DNA of 64,000 nucleotides from positions 372,001 through 436,000 of the forward strand of contig OY282376.1 of assembly GCA_958295845.1 (NCBI GenBank), in the 5' to 3' direction. This document shows positions 48,980 through 58,186 of this stretch, one piece after another (positions within the stretch are counted from its first letter, which is position 1; the number at the start of each line of letters is the position of its first letter). The notes below the pieces were generated by a model. It had not been told where the DNA came from and searched no databases. It saw nothing but the letters and a program-made list of their open reading frames with translations. Position numbers and translations under genes: made by a program. This DNA comes from Caldilineaceae bacterium. Lineage in GTDB: Bacteria; Chloroflexota; Anaerolineae; Caldilineales; Caldilineaceae.

Positions 48980-51031
48980 ATGCGCGGAGGCGGCCCCATC
49001 GTCGGCCTGGCGAACATGGCAATACCAATCCGCCTGTCTGCACGGCTGCTGGCCGGCGCCGCAGTTGTCCTCGGCGTCCTCTTTATCCTGCATGCCCACC
49101 CCACCTTCGCCCAGGAAAAGTCCCTGCTCTGGGAGCGCTTCGACGTCGATATCATCATCCGCAGCGACGGCACGTTCGAGGTGACAGAGCACCAGACCAT
49201 TCGCTTTACGCGCGGTACCTTCACCTTCGGCTATCGCGACATCCCCAAAAAGAATTTCAGTTCTATCGACGACTGGTCCCTGACCGACGCCAGCGGCAAC
49301 CGCTATCGCCAGGCCGGCTACGGCAAAGAGCCCTACACATTCACCGTCGCCGATAAGGGCTCCCATTACGTCATCTACTGGTATTTCCCGGTTATGGCAA
49401 ACCAGAGCGAGACCTTCGCCCTTGCCTATACCGTGCGCGGCGGCCTGCGCTACTATGAGGGCGGCGACCAGCTCTGGTGGCAGGCGATCTACGGCAACCG
49501 CAGCTTTCCCGTGCAGGCGGGACGGGTGAATGTCGTGGCCCCCGCCTCGATTCACGAATGGGCTGCATACACGAGCAGGGGAGAGGCCTGGCAAGACGCC
49601 CGCGAGATCGCCCCGGCTTCACTCCTGGAGAGCGGGCGCGAGATCGCGTATCTGATCGACAGCAGGCTCGATCCCGGCCAAGCGTTCGAAGTGCGGGTGG
49701 AGTTCACACCCGGTGTCGTAGCCGGGCAGCCGCAGCCGTGGCAGACAAGGGCCGATGCCGAAGCGGCCGAGCTTGAGGCGGAACTGGCCTTCCGCGCGCG
49801 CTGGGGTCCGATTTTTACGCTCCTGTTCGGCGCTCTCGGCCTTCTGTTCCTCCTGGGCGGACCGGCCGCGCTCTACCTGCTCTGGTATCGCCTTGGCCGC
49901 GACAAGCCGGTCGAGATGGTCGCCGATTACCTGCCCGAGCCGCCCGACGACCTGGCCCCGGGCGTCGTCGGCACACTCCTGGACGAACAGGCCGATATGC
50001 AGGATATCATCGCCACGCTGGTCGACCTGGCGCAGCGCAAGGTCATCAGCATCACCGAAGAAAAAACGGGCCAGTTCCAGGTTGCGCGCGACTTCATCTA
50101 CCGCTACGAGAACCGGGAGCTGCTCGTCTCCACCTTCGAGCAACTCCTGCTTGACGGCCTCTTCGAACTCAAAGGCGAGGTCAGACTTTCCGATCTGAAG
50201 GACAGATTTCACAAGGAGTTGCCGGCTCTCAAGCGGGCGCTCTACGAGGAAGTGACCGAACAGGGCTTTTTCGCCCGCAGCCCCGAAAAAGTACGCAGCC
50301 AGTATGGCTGTCTCGGTGTAGGTCTGCTGGCGCTTGCGGGGTTGGCCGGCATAGGACTGATGACGCTGTTCGGCGGTCTCACCGGCGCCGCGGTTCTGCC
50401 CGGCATCGGGCTTGCGGTCACCGCCTTCGGCTTCCTGCTGCTGTCCCGTTTCATGCCCCGCAAAACCGACGTCGGCGCCGAGCTGGCCGCCCGCTGGCAG
50501 GCGTTCAAAAGCTATCTGCGCGATATCGACCGCTACAGCGACCTCGAAGAACAGAAGGCGCTATGGGACCGCTGGCTGCCCTATGCCATCGCCTTTGGCG
50601 TGGATAAACAGTACATTCGCAAATTTGAAGCCGTTGACGCGCCCGCGCCCGGTTGGTACATCCCCCACCCCACCATGTACGGTCCATACCGGCGTTGGTA
50701 CTACGGGCCCGGTCCCGTTGGACGGCCGCTTCGACCGGATGGCGCCGGAGGCCGCGTCGGCGGCGAAACGCCGGGAACGCCCTCAGGACCCCCGGCAGGC
50801 GGCGGGCTCGGCGGAGGCCTGGGCGACGTCAGCCGCGGGCTGGGCAGCAGCCTGACAGGCATGAGCGCCGGACTGGGCGCGCTGCTCACCAGCACCAGCA
50901 CCACCATGACCAGCCGGCCCAGCAGCTCCTCCACAGCCGGCGGCGGCTGGAGCGGAGGCGGCGGCGGTTTCTCCGGTGGCGGCGGCTTCGGCGGTGGTGG
51001 CGGCGGCGGCGGAGGCGGTGGTTTCGGCTAA
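48980..51031 (+). CDS. DUF2207-type membrane protein, copy B
   Basis: 683 residues, colinear with copy A from the signal peptide to the Gly-rich tail. RBS AAGGAGCGAA just upstream of the ATG. Its first 15 residues (MRGGGPIVGLANMAI) do not match copy A but match the start of the 180-residue protein at 51605, so the leader region has been exchanged. Same predicted topology as copy A. The tandem pair arose by duplication. Confidence 0.82.
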   Translation: MRGGGPIVGLANMAIPIRLSARLLAGAAVVLGVLFILHAHPTFAQEKSLLWERFDVDIIIRSDGTFEVTEHQTIRFTRGTFTFGYRDIPKKNFSSIDDWSLTDASGNRYRQAGYGKEPYTFTVADKGSHYVIYWYFPVMANQSETFALAYTVRGGLRYYEGGDQLWWQAIYGNRSFPVQAGRVNVVAPASIHEWAAYTSRGEAWQDAREIAPASLLESGREIAYLIDSRLDPGQAFEVRVEFTPGVVAGQPQPWQTRADAEAAELEAELAFRARWGPIFTLLFGALGLLFLLGGPAALYLLWYRLGRDKPVEMVADYLPEPPDDLAPGVVGTLLDEQADMQDIIATLVDLAQRKVISITEEKTGQFQVARDFIYRYENRELLVSTFEQLLLDGLFELKGEVRLSDLKDRFHKELPALKRALYEEVTEQGFFARSPEKVRSQYGCLGVGLLALAGLAGIGLMTLFGGLTGAAVLPGIGLAVTAFGFLLLSRFMPRKTDVGAELAARWQAFKSYLRDIDRYSDLEEQKALWDRWLPYAIAFGVDKQYIRKFEAVDAPAPGWYIPHPTMYGPYRRWYYGPGPVGRPLRPDGAGGRVGGETPGTPSGPPAGGGLGGGLGDVSRGLGSSLTGMSAGLGALLTSTSTTMTSRPSSSSTAGGGWSGGGGGFSGGGGFGGGGGGGGGGGFG

Positions 51032-51347
51032 GTTTGGAATGCCCCTGCACGCCGCCAAACGAACGTGAGGGGAGCCGCAACCCGAGTGTTCCCATACGCG
51101 GCACAAATACCTGCGCAGTCAGGCGGGACCGCGGCGTAATCTCGACAGGCGCAAAAGGTCAATGATGCCATCGAACGGCGACCGGGCAGCCGAAGCCGGA
51201 AATGGATAGGAAAGAGATTGTGGTTTTCCCGTGCAAAGGGGATAAGATAGACCGTTCTCGTTCATCGTGGGCGTCGATATTGAGCCAACATGGACCGGCG
51301 CGTCCCGTGACCGCCGCCTGCCCCAGAATTTCGGAGCGTTCAAGATC
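51032..51347. other. Spacer after DUF2207 copy B
   Basis: About 316 bp without a supported gene. A purine-rich AT patch at about 51200-51250 (with GGATAAGATAGACC) may hold a promoter for the small ORF downstream, but no clear -35/-10 pair was chosen. Confidence 0.35.
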
Positions 51348-51467
51348 ATGTCTGAATGGCTAGTTCGTTGTTGCGAGCCGCTTGTTGACCTTTGTGGCGT
51401 GTGGATGATCCTTATTATTCTGGGATCGGTGGTCTGGATTTATCTCAGGGATCGAAAGCGGGAATGA
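51348..51467 (+). CDS. Possible small single-span membrane protein
   Basis: 39 residues from the ATG at 51348 (GGAG 11-14 bases upstream): a short N-terminus with CC, then the hydrophobic span VWMILIILGSVVWIYL and a basic RDRKRE end, giving a positive-inside C-terminus. Small size makes this uncertain. Lies in the DUF2207 cluster. Confidence 0.4.
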   Translation: MSEWLVRCCEPLVDLCGVWMILIILGSVVWIYLRDRKRE

Positions 51468-51604
51468 CTTCTCACAAAGAGACTGCGGCACGGCACGCGA
51501 TTACTGTGCCCCGACTACCACTGACTGGTTTGGCTGCGAAAAGACATAAGCCCCTCCCGTACCGGTTGAGATAGCGCAACCCCGGCAGCGATAAGGAGCG
51601 AAAC

Positions 51605-52147
<543 letters not shown>

Positions 52148-52241
52148 TGTATAGTGAACAGTTCAACCCCACTGCATAGCGGGACCGGCTTTCGCCCCGC
52201 CCGATTGGCGCGTCGAAGGCCGGCCGAACAAGAGGAAAAAG

Positions 52242-52775
52242 ATGACCGATTCCTTCGTGGAAAAAGCTGACGAGAATATGGGAGCCATCGAGCGGCTGCT
52301 CAAGGGGCTGCCGCTGGTGCGCGAATACAACGACAGGGAGCTGCGCCGCGAGGCCGACCACCGCCTGCGCCAGCTTCTGGTGCTTGAGCTGGAGCAGGAA
52401 AAGCAGCGCCTCTACGACGTGCAGAAGAAACTGCTGCGCAGCGGCGGGCTGGCCTGGATCGATGACGCCGACGGCGCCATCCAGCGCCTGCAGACGCTCA
52501 TCGACCGCATCAAGACGGCCAGCTACGGCTACGCCGGGCTGTTCGCAGCGGTAAAGATCCAGGAAGCGCAGCTCGACGCCCTCCACCGCTTCGACACGGC
52601 TCTGGCGGAGCGCGCCCAGGAGATCAACGCCAGGATAGACCTCCTGGAGGCCGGCGCGGCGGATCGGGAAGCCATCGGCCCCGCCATCGAGGCCGTCAAC
52701 GAAACCGTGACCGAACTCCAGCGGCTCTTCGACAAGCGCAGCCAGGCGATCACAACGCCAGCCGACAGCGAATAG
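52242..52775 (+). CDS. Coiled-coil protein of unknown function
   Basis: 177 residues, mostly helical and highly charged with heptad-like leucines (LRQLLVLELEQEKQRLYDV and later IQRLQTLIDRIKTA), no membrane segment and no cysteine. RBS AAGAGGAAAAAG upstream. Encoded 64 bp before the SPFH protein and on the same strand, so likely a partner in that membrane-associated complex. Confidence 0.65.
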   Translation: MTDSFVEKADENMGAIERLLKGLPLVREYNDRELRREADHRLRQLLVLELEQEKQRLYDVQKKLLRSGGLAWIDDADGAIQRLQTLIDRIKTASYGYAGLFAAVKIQEAQLDALHRFDTALAERAQEINARIDLLEAGAADREAIGPAIEAVNETVTELQRLFDKRSQAITTPADSE

Positions 52776-52838
52776 CCGCCCGCGCACTATCCAGCCACAG
52801 ACCACTGCCCACCGGCGCCGACAGACAGGAGAAAACAG

Positions 52839-53954
52839 ATGGCCAGAATCATAGACGTAATCGAAGCCCCGGATCAGGGCGCGCAGGAGCTCGTCGTTCG
52901 CCTACCGGAGGTCGGCTCAGGCGACTTCCGCTTCGGCAGCCAGGTCATCGTGCGCGAAAGCCAGCGCGCCGTCTTCTACCGCGACGGCAAATCGCTGGAC
53001 CTGTTCGAGCCGGGCCGGCACACCATCACCACCGCCAACCTGCCGATTCTGTCAGGCCTCCTGCGCATGGGTACAGGCGGCCAGGACATCTTCACCGCCG
53101 AGGTGTTCTTCGCCAACATGCGCGAGTTCACCGACATGAAATGGGGCACGCCCGAGCCGGTTACCCTGCGCGATACTGACCTGGGCCTGGTGCGCCTGCG
53201 CGGCTTCGGCCAGTACACGATGCAGATCGCCGACCCCAAACGCTTCGTCGACCAGTTCGTCGGCACCCAGGGCATGTACCGCACCGGCCAGATCAACGAC
53301 TTCCTGCGCAGCGCCATCATCAGCCGCATGACCGACATGTGGGGCGAGAACATGACCAGCATTCTCGACCTGCCGCGCCTGTTCGACGAACTGAGCGCGG
53401 CCATGCGCGCCACGCTCCAGGACGATTTCACCGCCATGGGCCTGGCGCTCAAGCAGTTCCGCATCGTCTCCATCAGCCCCACCGAGGAGACCGCCAAGGC
53501 GATCGACGAACGCGCCAGCATGGGCGCGATCGGCGACATGGCCGCCTACATGCAGTTCAAAACAGCGCGCGCACTGGGTGACGCGGCCCAGCAACCGGGC
53601 GGCGCCGGCGGAACCGGCGAAGGCCTCGGTCTCGGCGCGGGAATCGGCCTCGGCGCCGGCATGGCCGGCATGATAACCAACGCCATGAACCCCCCGCAGA
53701 CCCCTGCCCAGCCCGCCAGCCCCGCGCCAAACCCGCCGGCGGCGCCCCAACCACCGACGGCACCCCAGCCCCCCACGCCGCCGCAGCCACCCGCGGCCCC
53801 GGCCGTCATGACCCTCGAGCAGGCCGCCGGCTACCTCCAGGTCACGCCCGCCGACATCCAGGCCCTCATCGACGACGGCTCCCTCCAAGCCAAACGCATC
53901 GGCAGCCAGTACCGCATTGCCCGTAAGGCGATTGACGACTTTTTGGCGGCGTAG
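52839..53954 (+). CDS. SPFH-domain protein fused to an excisionase-like HTH
   Basis: 371 residues. An SPFH/virion-core-like domain (about 15-250: RESQRAVFYRDGKSLDLFEP and FRIVSISPTEETAKAID), a Gly-rich hinge, a Pro-rich linker (about 284-322), then MTLEQAAGYLQVTPADIQAL and the remaining HTH-17-like segment to 371 (QYRIARKAIDDFL). Typical relatives end in zinc ribbons; here a DNA-binding-type HTH takes that place. RBS AGGAGA upstream. The 3' end is duplicated at 55803-55924. Confidence 0.82.
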   Translation: MARIIDVIEAPDQGAQELVVRLPEVGSGDFRFGSQVIVRESQRAVFYRDGKSLDLFEPGRHTITTANLPILSGLLRMGTGGQDIFTAEVFFANMREFTDMKWGTPEPVTLRDTDLGLVRLRGFGQYTMQIADPKRFVDQFVGTQGMYRTGQINDFLRSAIISRMTDMWGENMTSILDLPRLFDELSAAMRATLQDDFTAMGLALKQFRIVSISPTEETAKAIDERASMGAIGDMAAYMQFKTARALGDAAQQPGGAGGTGEGLGLGAGIGLGAGMAGMITNAMNPPQTPAQPASPAPNPPAAPQPPTAPQPPTPPQPPAAPAVMTLEQAAGYLQVTPADIQALIDDGSLQAKRIGSQYRIARKAIDDFLAA

Positions 53955-53996
53955 AGTGGAGGCAAGAGGTAGTGCCGGCAAAGGGGATATCCAATC

Positions 53997-54926
53997 ATGG
54001 ATTTCTTTATAACTCTTATTCCCGTCGCGATGTTTTTGGCGTTCTGTGTCAATTGGAAGAAGGGTTCCAAAGAAAATGGCATTCAAACGTCCGATTGTCA
54101 CAAGGATAGTTTAGGCGGTAGAAATACACGCGTTCCGCCTACGATATCAGGCGACAGCTACAAATCGCACGACAAGATTCAAAAGGACGGTGTCAGTAGC
54201 CAGGAGTATAGACAAGACAGTGCACTGAAGCACCGACAACGAGGGACTGGGAGAAAAGAACGCGAGAGATTCTCCAGTAGCACGAATCACGAAACATTAG
54301 GAGTCGATCGTAACGAAGCGAACGAAACAAATGTCACAGGTGAAAGTTTTCAGACTAAGCCACTGAAGCCTTACGGCGGACGGGCGACCAAGGAATGGAG
54401 CGGCTATACCAAGGGCCAGAGTACACATCCTCCGCTTCATCGAGTAGGACCTAGGCACAAAACCCCCGTTTACCTGACCCAAGGAGGTCTGGATTCTCTG
54501 CAAAATGAGTTGGATCATCTTGTCAGTAAACGGCGACCAGAGATCGCCCAACAGATCGCCGAAGCCAAAGCCGAAGGCAACGTGAGAAATAATGCTGGCT
54601 ATGAGGAAGCGAAAAACGCGCAAGCCTTCCTCGAAGGGCGCATCCGGGAATTGACTGTCAAGATCGGCAATGCGAAAATTATCGACGATTCACAGACTCC
54701 GGACGGCCAAGTGGCCTTGGGAGGTAGCGTTGTTATCCGAGAAAGTGGAAACGACGAAGAAGTATTCTATACAATCGTTGGCTCGACGGAAACTGATCCG
54801 GTCAACGGACGCATCAGCAACGAGAGTCTTATTGGTAAGGCTTTGATTGGTCGCGTGGCAGGAGAGGTGGTGCGCGTCACGGCGCCGGATGGTGAGATTG
54901 AGTTCGAGATTGTCCGCGTTGAATGA
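53997..54926 (+). CDS. GreA-like transcription factor with membrane anchor and non-canonical tip
   Basis: 309 residues. N-terminal hydrophobic span (FITLIPVAMFLAFCVNW), then about 130 polar, low-complexity residues, then a full GreA module (about 157-309: YLTQGGLDSLQNELDHL, the coiled-coil hairpin, and the FKBP-like C-terminal domain ending FEIVRVE). The hairpin tip reads GNVRNNAGY (194-202) where GreA has GD(L)xENAEY, so the catalytic Asp and Glu are both Asn. RNA cleavage stimulation is therefore unlikely. It may bind the RNA polymerase secondary channel without cleaving, or act elsewhere. Low GC suggests transfer. The next 260 bp (54927-55186) hold no gene. Confidence 0.75.
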   Translation: MDFFITLIPVAMFLAFCVNWKKGSKENGIQTSDCHKDSLGGRNTRVPPTISGDSYKSHDKIQKDGVSSQEYRQDSALKHRQRGTGRKERERFSSSTNHETLGVDRNEANETNVTGESFQTKPLKPYGGRATKEWSGYTKGQSTHPPLHRVGPRHKTPVYLTQGGLDSLQNELDHLVSKRRPEIAQQIAEAKAEGNVRNNAGYEEAKNAQAFLEGRIRELTVKIGNAKIIDDSQTPDGQVALGGSVVIRESGNDEEVFYTIVGSTETDPVNGRISNESLIGKALIGRVAGEVVRVTAPDGEIEFEIVRVE

Positions 54927-55186
54927 GGTAAGGTCAGCTTTCCGGACATGGACAACCGAACACCGCAAATTCAACGCGGCTATGCAGGGGTCTAAGGTAC
55001 GTATCTCCCGATGCCTCAGCAAACACAATGGTGTCAACCAACGAAGAGCGCTAATAGCTCAAACGTTGAGAGTTGAAACAGGGGAGCTTAACGCAGGATT
55101 CCACTTAATCTACAGATGCCACAAACCGATTAAGATACTGTAAACCGGAATTCCTTCCCTTGCTACGGTCCACGATCTACCTAGTG

Positions 55187-55440
55187 ACGCAAAGCCGCAT
55201 CCCCTTCCCCTGGGATGATCCTTAACATCGTAGCTAAGCTAAAATTGCTGTTTTCGGACAGCGCTCTTTACTGTCCTTTGCGCGTTATCCCGCTCTCGCG
55301 CGCTAGTTGGCTTATTTTGCGGGAGCGGGAAATGTCGCTGAGCGCCGCGCGACTCAGACGCCCGTCGCCTCGGCCTTCATTGAAAGCCGCTTCAAGATAG
55401 AGGGGCATCTTTCTCAGTGCCCAGATGATCGGTAACATTC
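55187..55440 (-). pseudogene. Decayed copy of the addiction-module antidote gene
   Basis: Matches 56512-56790 in patches: AGCCGCATCCCC, then GAGCGCCGCGCGACTCAGACG, GCCGCTTCAAGATAGAGG and CAGATGATCG. The reading frame is broken and the middle is divergent. Together with the nitrilase fragment it repeats the order of the intact pair downstream. Confidence 0.7.
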
Positions 55441-55510
55441 CAGCAGATGATTGTGTCGATCAAGGCTCAACCCCTGTTTCGCCACTTGCCACTTGCTTCG
55501 TCCGCCGGTC

Positions 55511-55797
55511 AGGGATACACTTCGATACAATTCAGGCCGCCTATCGGCGAAGACCGAGTTCTTGGCACAAGTGGCTTCCACAGTGTCCAGGTCGATGCAC
55601 ACTGTCAGAAGCGCCTCGGTCTCGCCGGCCTCAATCGTCCGGCTGCGCAAGAGCGTGCGCCAGTGCATGCGCCGCGCGTGCGGTCACTCCGCCGACAGGA
55701 TCATCAGACGAGCGCCCTCTAGCACGTAGCGGCGGAACAGCCCGGGAAAACTCAGACTTTAGCAGATCGCCAGCCCTGCGCCGCACAGGCCGAAGGC
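55511..55797 (-). pseudogene. Decayed partial copy of the nitrilase gene
   Basis: Corresponds to parts of 56841-57200, with about 120 bp missing in the middle (between the GCCTCGGTCTCGCCGGCCTC and CGTCCGGCTGCGCAAGAGCG blocks). Shared runs include GTGCGCCAGTGCATGCGCCG and TAGCAGATCGCCAGCCC. It has frame-breaking changes. Confidence 0.75.
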
Positions 55798-55931
55798 GGG
55801 GTGCCGGCTACCTCCAGGTCACGCCCGCCGACATCCAGGCCCTCATCGACGACGGCTCCCTCCAGGCCAAACGCATCGGCAGCCAGTACCGCATCGCCCG
55901 CAAGGCGATTGACGACTTTTTGGCAGGCTAG
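55798..55931 (+). pseudogene. Duplicated HTH tail of the SPFH-HTH gene
   Basis: 55803-55924 aligns to 53826-53947 without gaps, with only three differences over 122 bp, and reads the same HTH residues to a stop (TAG 55929-55931). It has no start of its own and is joined to the nitrilase fragment. Confidence 0.8.
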
Positions 55932-55969
55932 GGAGAGTTCGGCCCGCCCGACCTGAGTCGGGCGGGGCC

Positions 55970-56045
55970 CTAACGAGCGACGCCCAACCCCATCCCCACC
56001 GAACCGACAATCCTCAAGACAGCCCCATAGCTTGGCCCGCCGTTT
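55970..56045 (-). pseudogene. Third fragment of the antidote gene
   Basis: On the minus strand GGPSYGAVLRIVGSVGMGLG matches GDPSIGTVVKIVGLLGMRLR of the intact gene at 56512. It is only the last 25 or so codons. The surrounding region to 56205 has no other recognised gene. Confidence 0.6.
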
Positions 56046-56214
56046 GCGGTGTCAGGCCAAGTCGAGTATCCTACGCACCGGATCCCAGAAGGACTGCTAT
56101 AAAGTTGATAGAGGGCAAAAGAGGAGACGACCGGTCTAACGACAAGCACGTGCGAATCGCTGACAACCTGCACGATGGGCACGTCAAATAGTTGAGAAAG
56201 GAAGGATGACTCTG

Positions 56215-56397
56215 ATGAAAGGGCGTCGAAAATCCAACGAACGAACTGACCAATTCACTCCCAGGGACCCCAAGATCGTCGAGGAAAAAAAGGCGAAGAC
56301 ACGTGCTGCCTTGCAGCGGCCAGACAAACCCAGCGAATTTCGAAAATCAGTCCCCCATTCGCAAGGTCGAAAATCGCACGCAACAAGACGTAGATAG
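56215..56397 (+). CDS. Possible small basic protein
   Basis: 60 residues from the ATG at 56215 (AAGGAAGG nine bases upstream; an earlier ATG at 56206 is closer than usual). Very rich in Lys/Arg and polar residues, no hydrophobic core, probably disordered. Family unknown; may not be real. Confidence 0.3.
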   Translation: MKGRRKSNERTDQFTPRDPKIVEEKKAKTRAALQRPDKPSEFRKSVPHSQGRKSHATRRR

Positions 56398-56511
56398 GGC
56401 CTTCATTGCACGAGAGGTACTCACCTGAACTTGGTGATTCTATTGAGGCTCCTTTCAAAGAGGAGTCCTGTAAAACAGAATACCTTTCACTCCCTTACCT
56501 GGGCCAGCGCC

Positions 56512-56799
56512 CTAACTGGCGACGCGCAGCCGCATCCCCAGCAAGCCGACAATCTTCACCACGGTACCGATGCTTGGATCGCCGTCCTCGGATAGCGTTT
56601 CCGACAGCCCTTCGCGGGTTATCCCTATCTCCTGTGCCAATTCCCTCACATCGCGGCCGCGCACAATGTCCCTGAGCGCGGCGCGAATCAGACGTCCGTC
56701 GCCCAAGTCTTCTTCGAAGGCCGCTTCAAGATAGAGGCGGGCATCTTCCTCAGTGCGCAGATGATCGTTTACACTCCAGCGAGTGAATGTTTCGATCAC
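56512..56799 (-). CDS. Addiction-module antidote protein (HI1420 type), orphan
   Basis: 95 residues. The pattern RLYLEAAFEEDLGDGRLIRA, LRDIVRGRDVRELAQEIGIT, REGLSETLSEDGDPSIGTVV, then KIVGLLGMRLRV is that of the short XRE-like antidotes that pair with HI1419/RelE-type toxins. The HTH covers about residues 48-75. No toxin gene is adjacent (upstream is the nitrilase), so it may be solitary. Two decayed copies lie at 55187 and 55970. Confidence 0.8.
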   Translation of the reverse strand: MIETFTRWSVNDHLRTEEDARLYLEAAFEEDLGDGRLIRAALRDIVRGRDVRELAQEIGITREGLSETLSEDGDPSIGTVVKIVGLLGMRLRVAS

Positions 56800-56840
56800 G
56801 GTTTAACCCCCACCTCTTCTCTTGCCAGCCAAACCCACCC

Positions 56841-57638
56841 TCAATACAACTCCGGCCGCCTGTCCGCAAAAATCGGAATCTTCGCCCGCGTCGCCTCCAC
56901 AGTATCCAGATCAATACGCACCGTCAGCAGTGCCTCGGTCTCGCCGCCCTCGATCAACGTCTCACCCCACGGATCGATCACCGCCGACGAACCGAAAAAG
57001 CTCACATCCTCGCTCGCGCCCACGCGGTTACACGCGGCCACAAACCACTGGTTCTCGATCGCCCGGCTGCGCAGCAGCGTGCGCCAGTGCATGCGCCGCG
57101 GGTGCGGCCACGCCGCCGGCAGGATCACCAGGCGCGCGCCCTCCAGCGCGTAGCGCCGAAACAGCTCGGGGAAACGCAGATCATAGCAGATCGCCAGCCC
57201 CGCGCAGCCCCACGGCAGCTCGTGCATCGTGCCCGCTTCTCCCGGCGCCAGGTATTTATCCTCATCCAACAGCCGGAACAGGTGTATCTTCCTGTAGGTG
57301 GCGGCCAGCCTGCCCTCGGGGCTGTAAAGCACCATCGTGTTGTAGAACTGGTCCCCCTGGCTCTCCAGCATCGAACCGGTCAGCCAGACGTGGTTGTCCC
57401 TTGCCAGCGTAGCGAAGCGTCCAAACCAGCCGTCACTGCCGGCCTCGGCGGCCACGGGCGACGCGTAGACTTCCGCGTTTTCCAGGTCGATAGAGCTATG
57501 CCACAGCTCCGGCAGCACCACCAGATCGCTGCCGCGGCCGGCGGCATCCGCGATGAACGCCTCCGCCCGCTCGAAATTGCCCCCCGGATCGCCCGACAAA
57601 CAGTCCATCTGAACCAAAGTAAGAACGAATTCAGACAT
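56841..57638 (-). CDS. Carbon-nitrogen hydrolase (nitrilase superfamily, omega-amidase-like)
   Basis: 265 residues with the complete Glu-Lys-Cys triad: E44 in VLPELW, K117 in YRKIHLF, C151 in AICYDLRFPE. The C-terminal region (GSSAVIDPWGE) also fits. Likely hydrolyses an amide such as alpha-ketoglutaramate or a deaminated glutathione; the exact substrate is inferred only. A damaged copy is at 55511-55797. Confidence 0.9.
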   Translation of the reverse strand: MSEFVLTLVQMDCLSGDPGGNFERAEAFIADAAGRGSDLVVLPELWHSSIDLENAEVYASPVAAEAGSDGWFGRFATLARDNHVWLTGSMLESQGDQFYNTMVLYSPEGRLAATYRKIHLFRLLDEDKYLAPGEAGTMHELPWGCAGLAICYDLRFPELFRRYALEGARLVILPAAWPHPRRMHWRTLLRSRAIENQWFVAACNRVGASEDVSFFGSSAVIDPWGETLIEGGETEALLTVRIDLDTVEATRAKIPIFADRRPELY

Positions 57639-57693
57639 AAGAACTATACCTTTCTGAGATTGCGATTGTCAGCAGCCAGCAGTTCGCGCAGTC

Positions 57694-57730
57694 ACTGATC
57701 CCTGATCCCTGACCCCTGACCCCTGCAGTT
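57694..57730 (+). repeat. Heptad array, mixed GATC/GACC units
   Basis: ACTGATC 57694, CCTGATC 57701, CCTGACC 57708 and 57715, end box CCTGCAGTT 57722-57730, one base from the VOC gene stop (57732). Confidence 0.9.
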
Positions 57731-57731
57731 A

Positions 57732-58103
57732 TCATACGTGCTGATCGACGAGGATTGGATTGCCGTCCGGATCCATGATCACAAAACTCGCCGGGCCCGA
57801 CGTGGTCTCGTCTGCCTCACTGGCGAACTCGACCCCTTCCGCTCTGAGTTTCCCCTGGATCTCTCTTACATCGGTGAAGCTGTCAAGAGGTTGCGCCGAT
57901 TCGTCCCAGCCGGGGTTGAAGGTCAGAATATTCTTCTCGAACATGCCCTGAAAGAGGCCAATCACGCAGCTGGGACTCTTCATAATCAGCCAGCCCTGGC
58001 TTGCGTCGCCGCCGAACACCTCGAATCCGAGCTTTTCATAAAAGGCTTGCGAGACCGCAATGTCCTTGACCGCCAAGCTGACCGAAAAAGTGCCTAAATC
58101 CAT
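57732..58103 (-). CDS. VOC/glyoxalase-fold protein
   Basis: 123 residues with two beta-alpha-beta-beta-beta modules: FSVSLAVKDIAVSQAFYEKL, and a second half ending in FVIMDPDGNPILVDQHV. This is the vicinal-oxygen-chelate fold of glyoxalase and antibiotic-resistance-like proteins. Metal ligands are not all evident, so catalysis is uncertain. Monocistronic. Confidence 0.82.
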   Translation of the reverse strand: MDLGTFSVSLAVKDIAVSQAFYEKLGFEVFGGDASQGWLIMKSPSCVIGLFQGMFEKNILTFNPGWDESAQPLDSFTDVREIQGKLRAEGVEFASEADETTSGPASFVIMDPDGNPILVDQHV

Positions 58104-58186
58104 TTTATGACTCCACTGTCTCCTGCAGATCAGAATGCAATGATAAGGGCTATCGGCTCCTCTTGTCCACTATCCAAGCCCAGGGT

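Noticed and set aside
55425-55931. A 168-residue plus-strand ORF as a gene
   Set aside because: Its first two thirds is the antisense of a nitrilase fragment and only the tail resembles a protein (the duplicated HTH).
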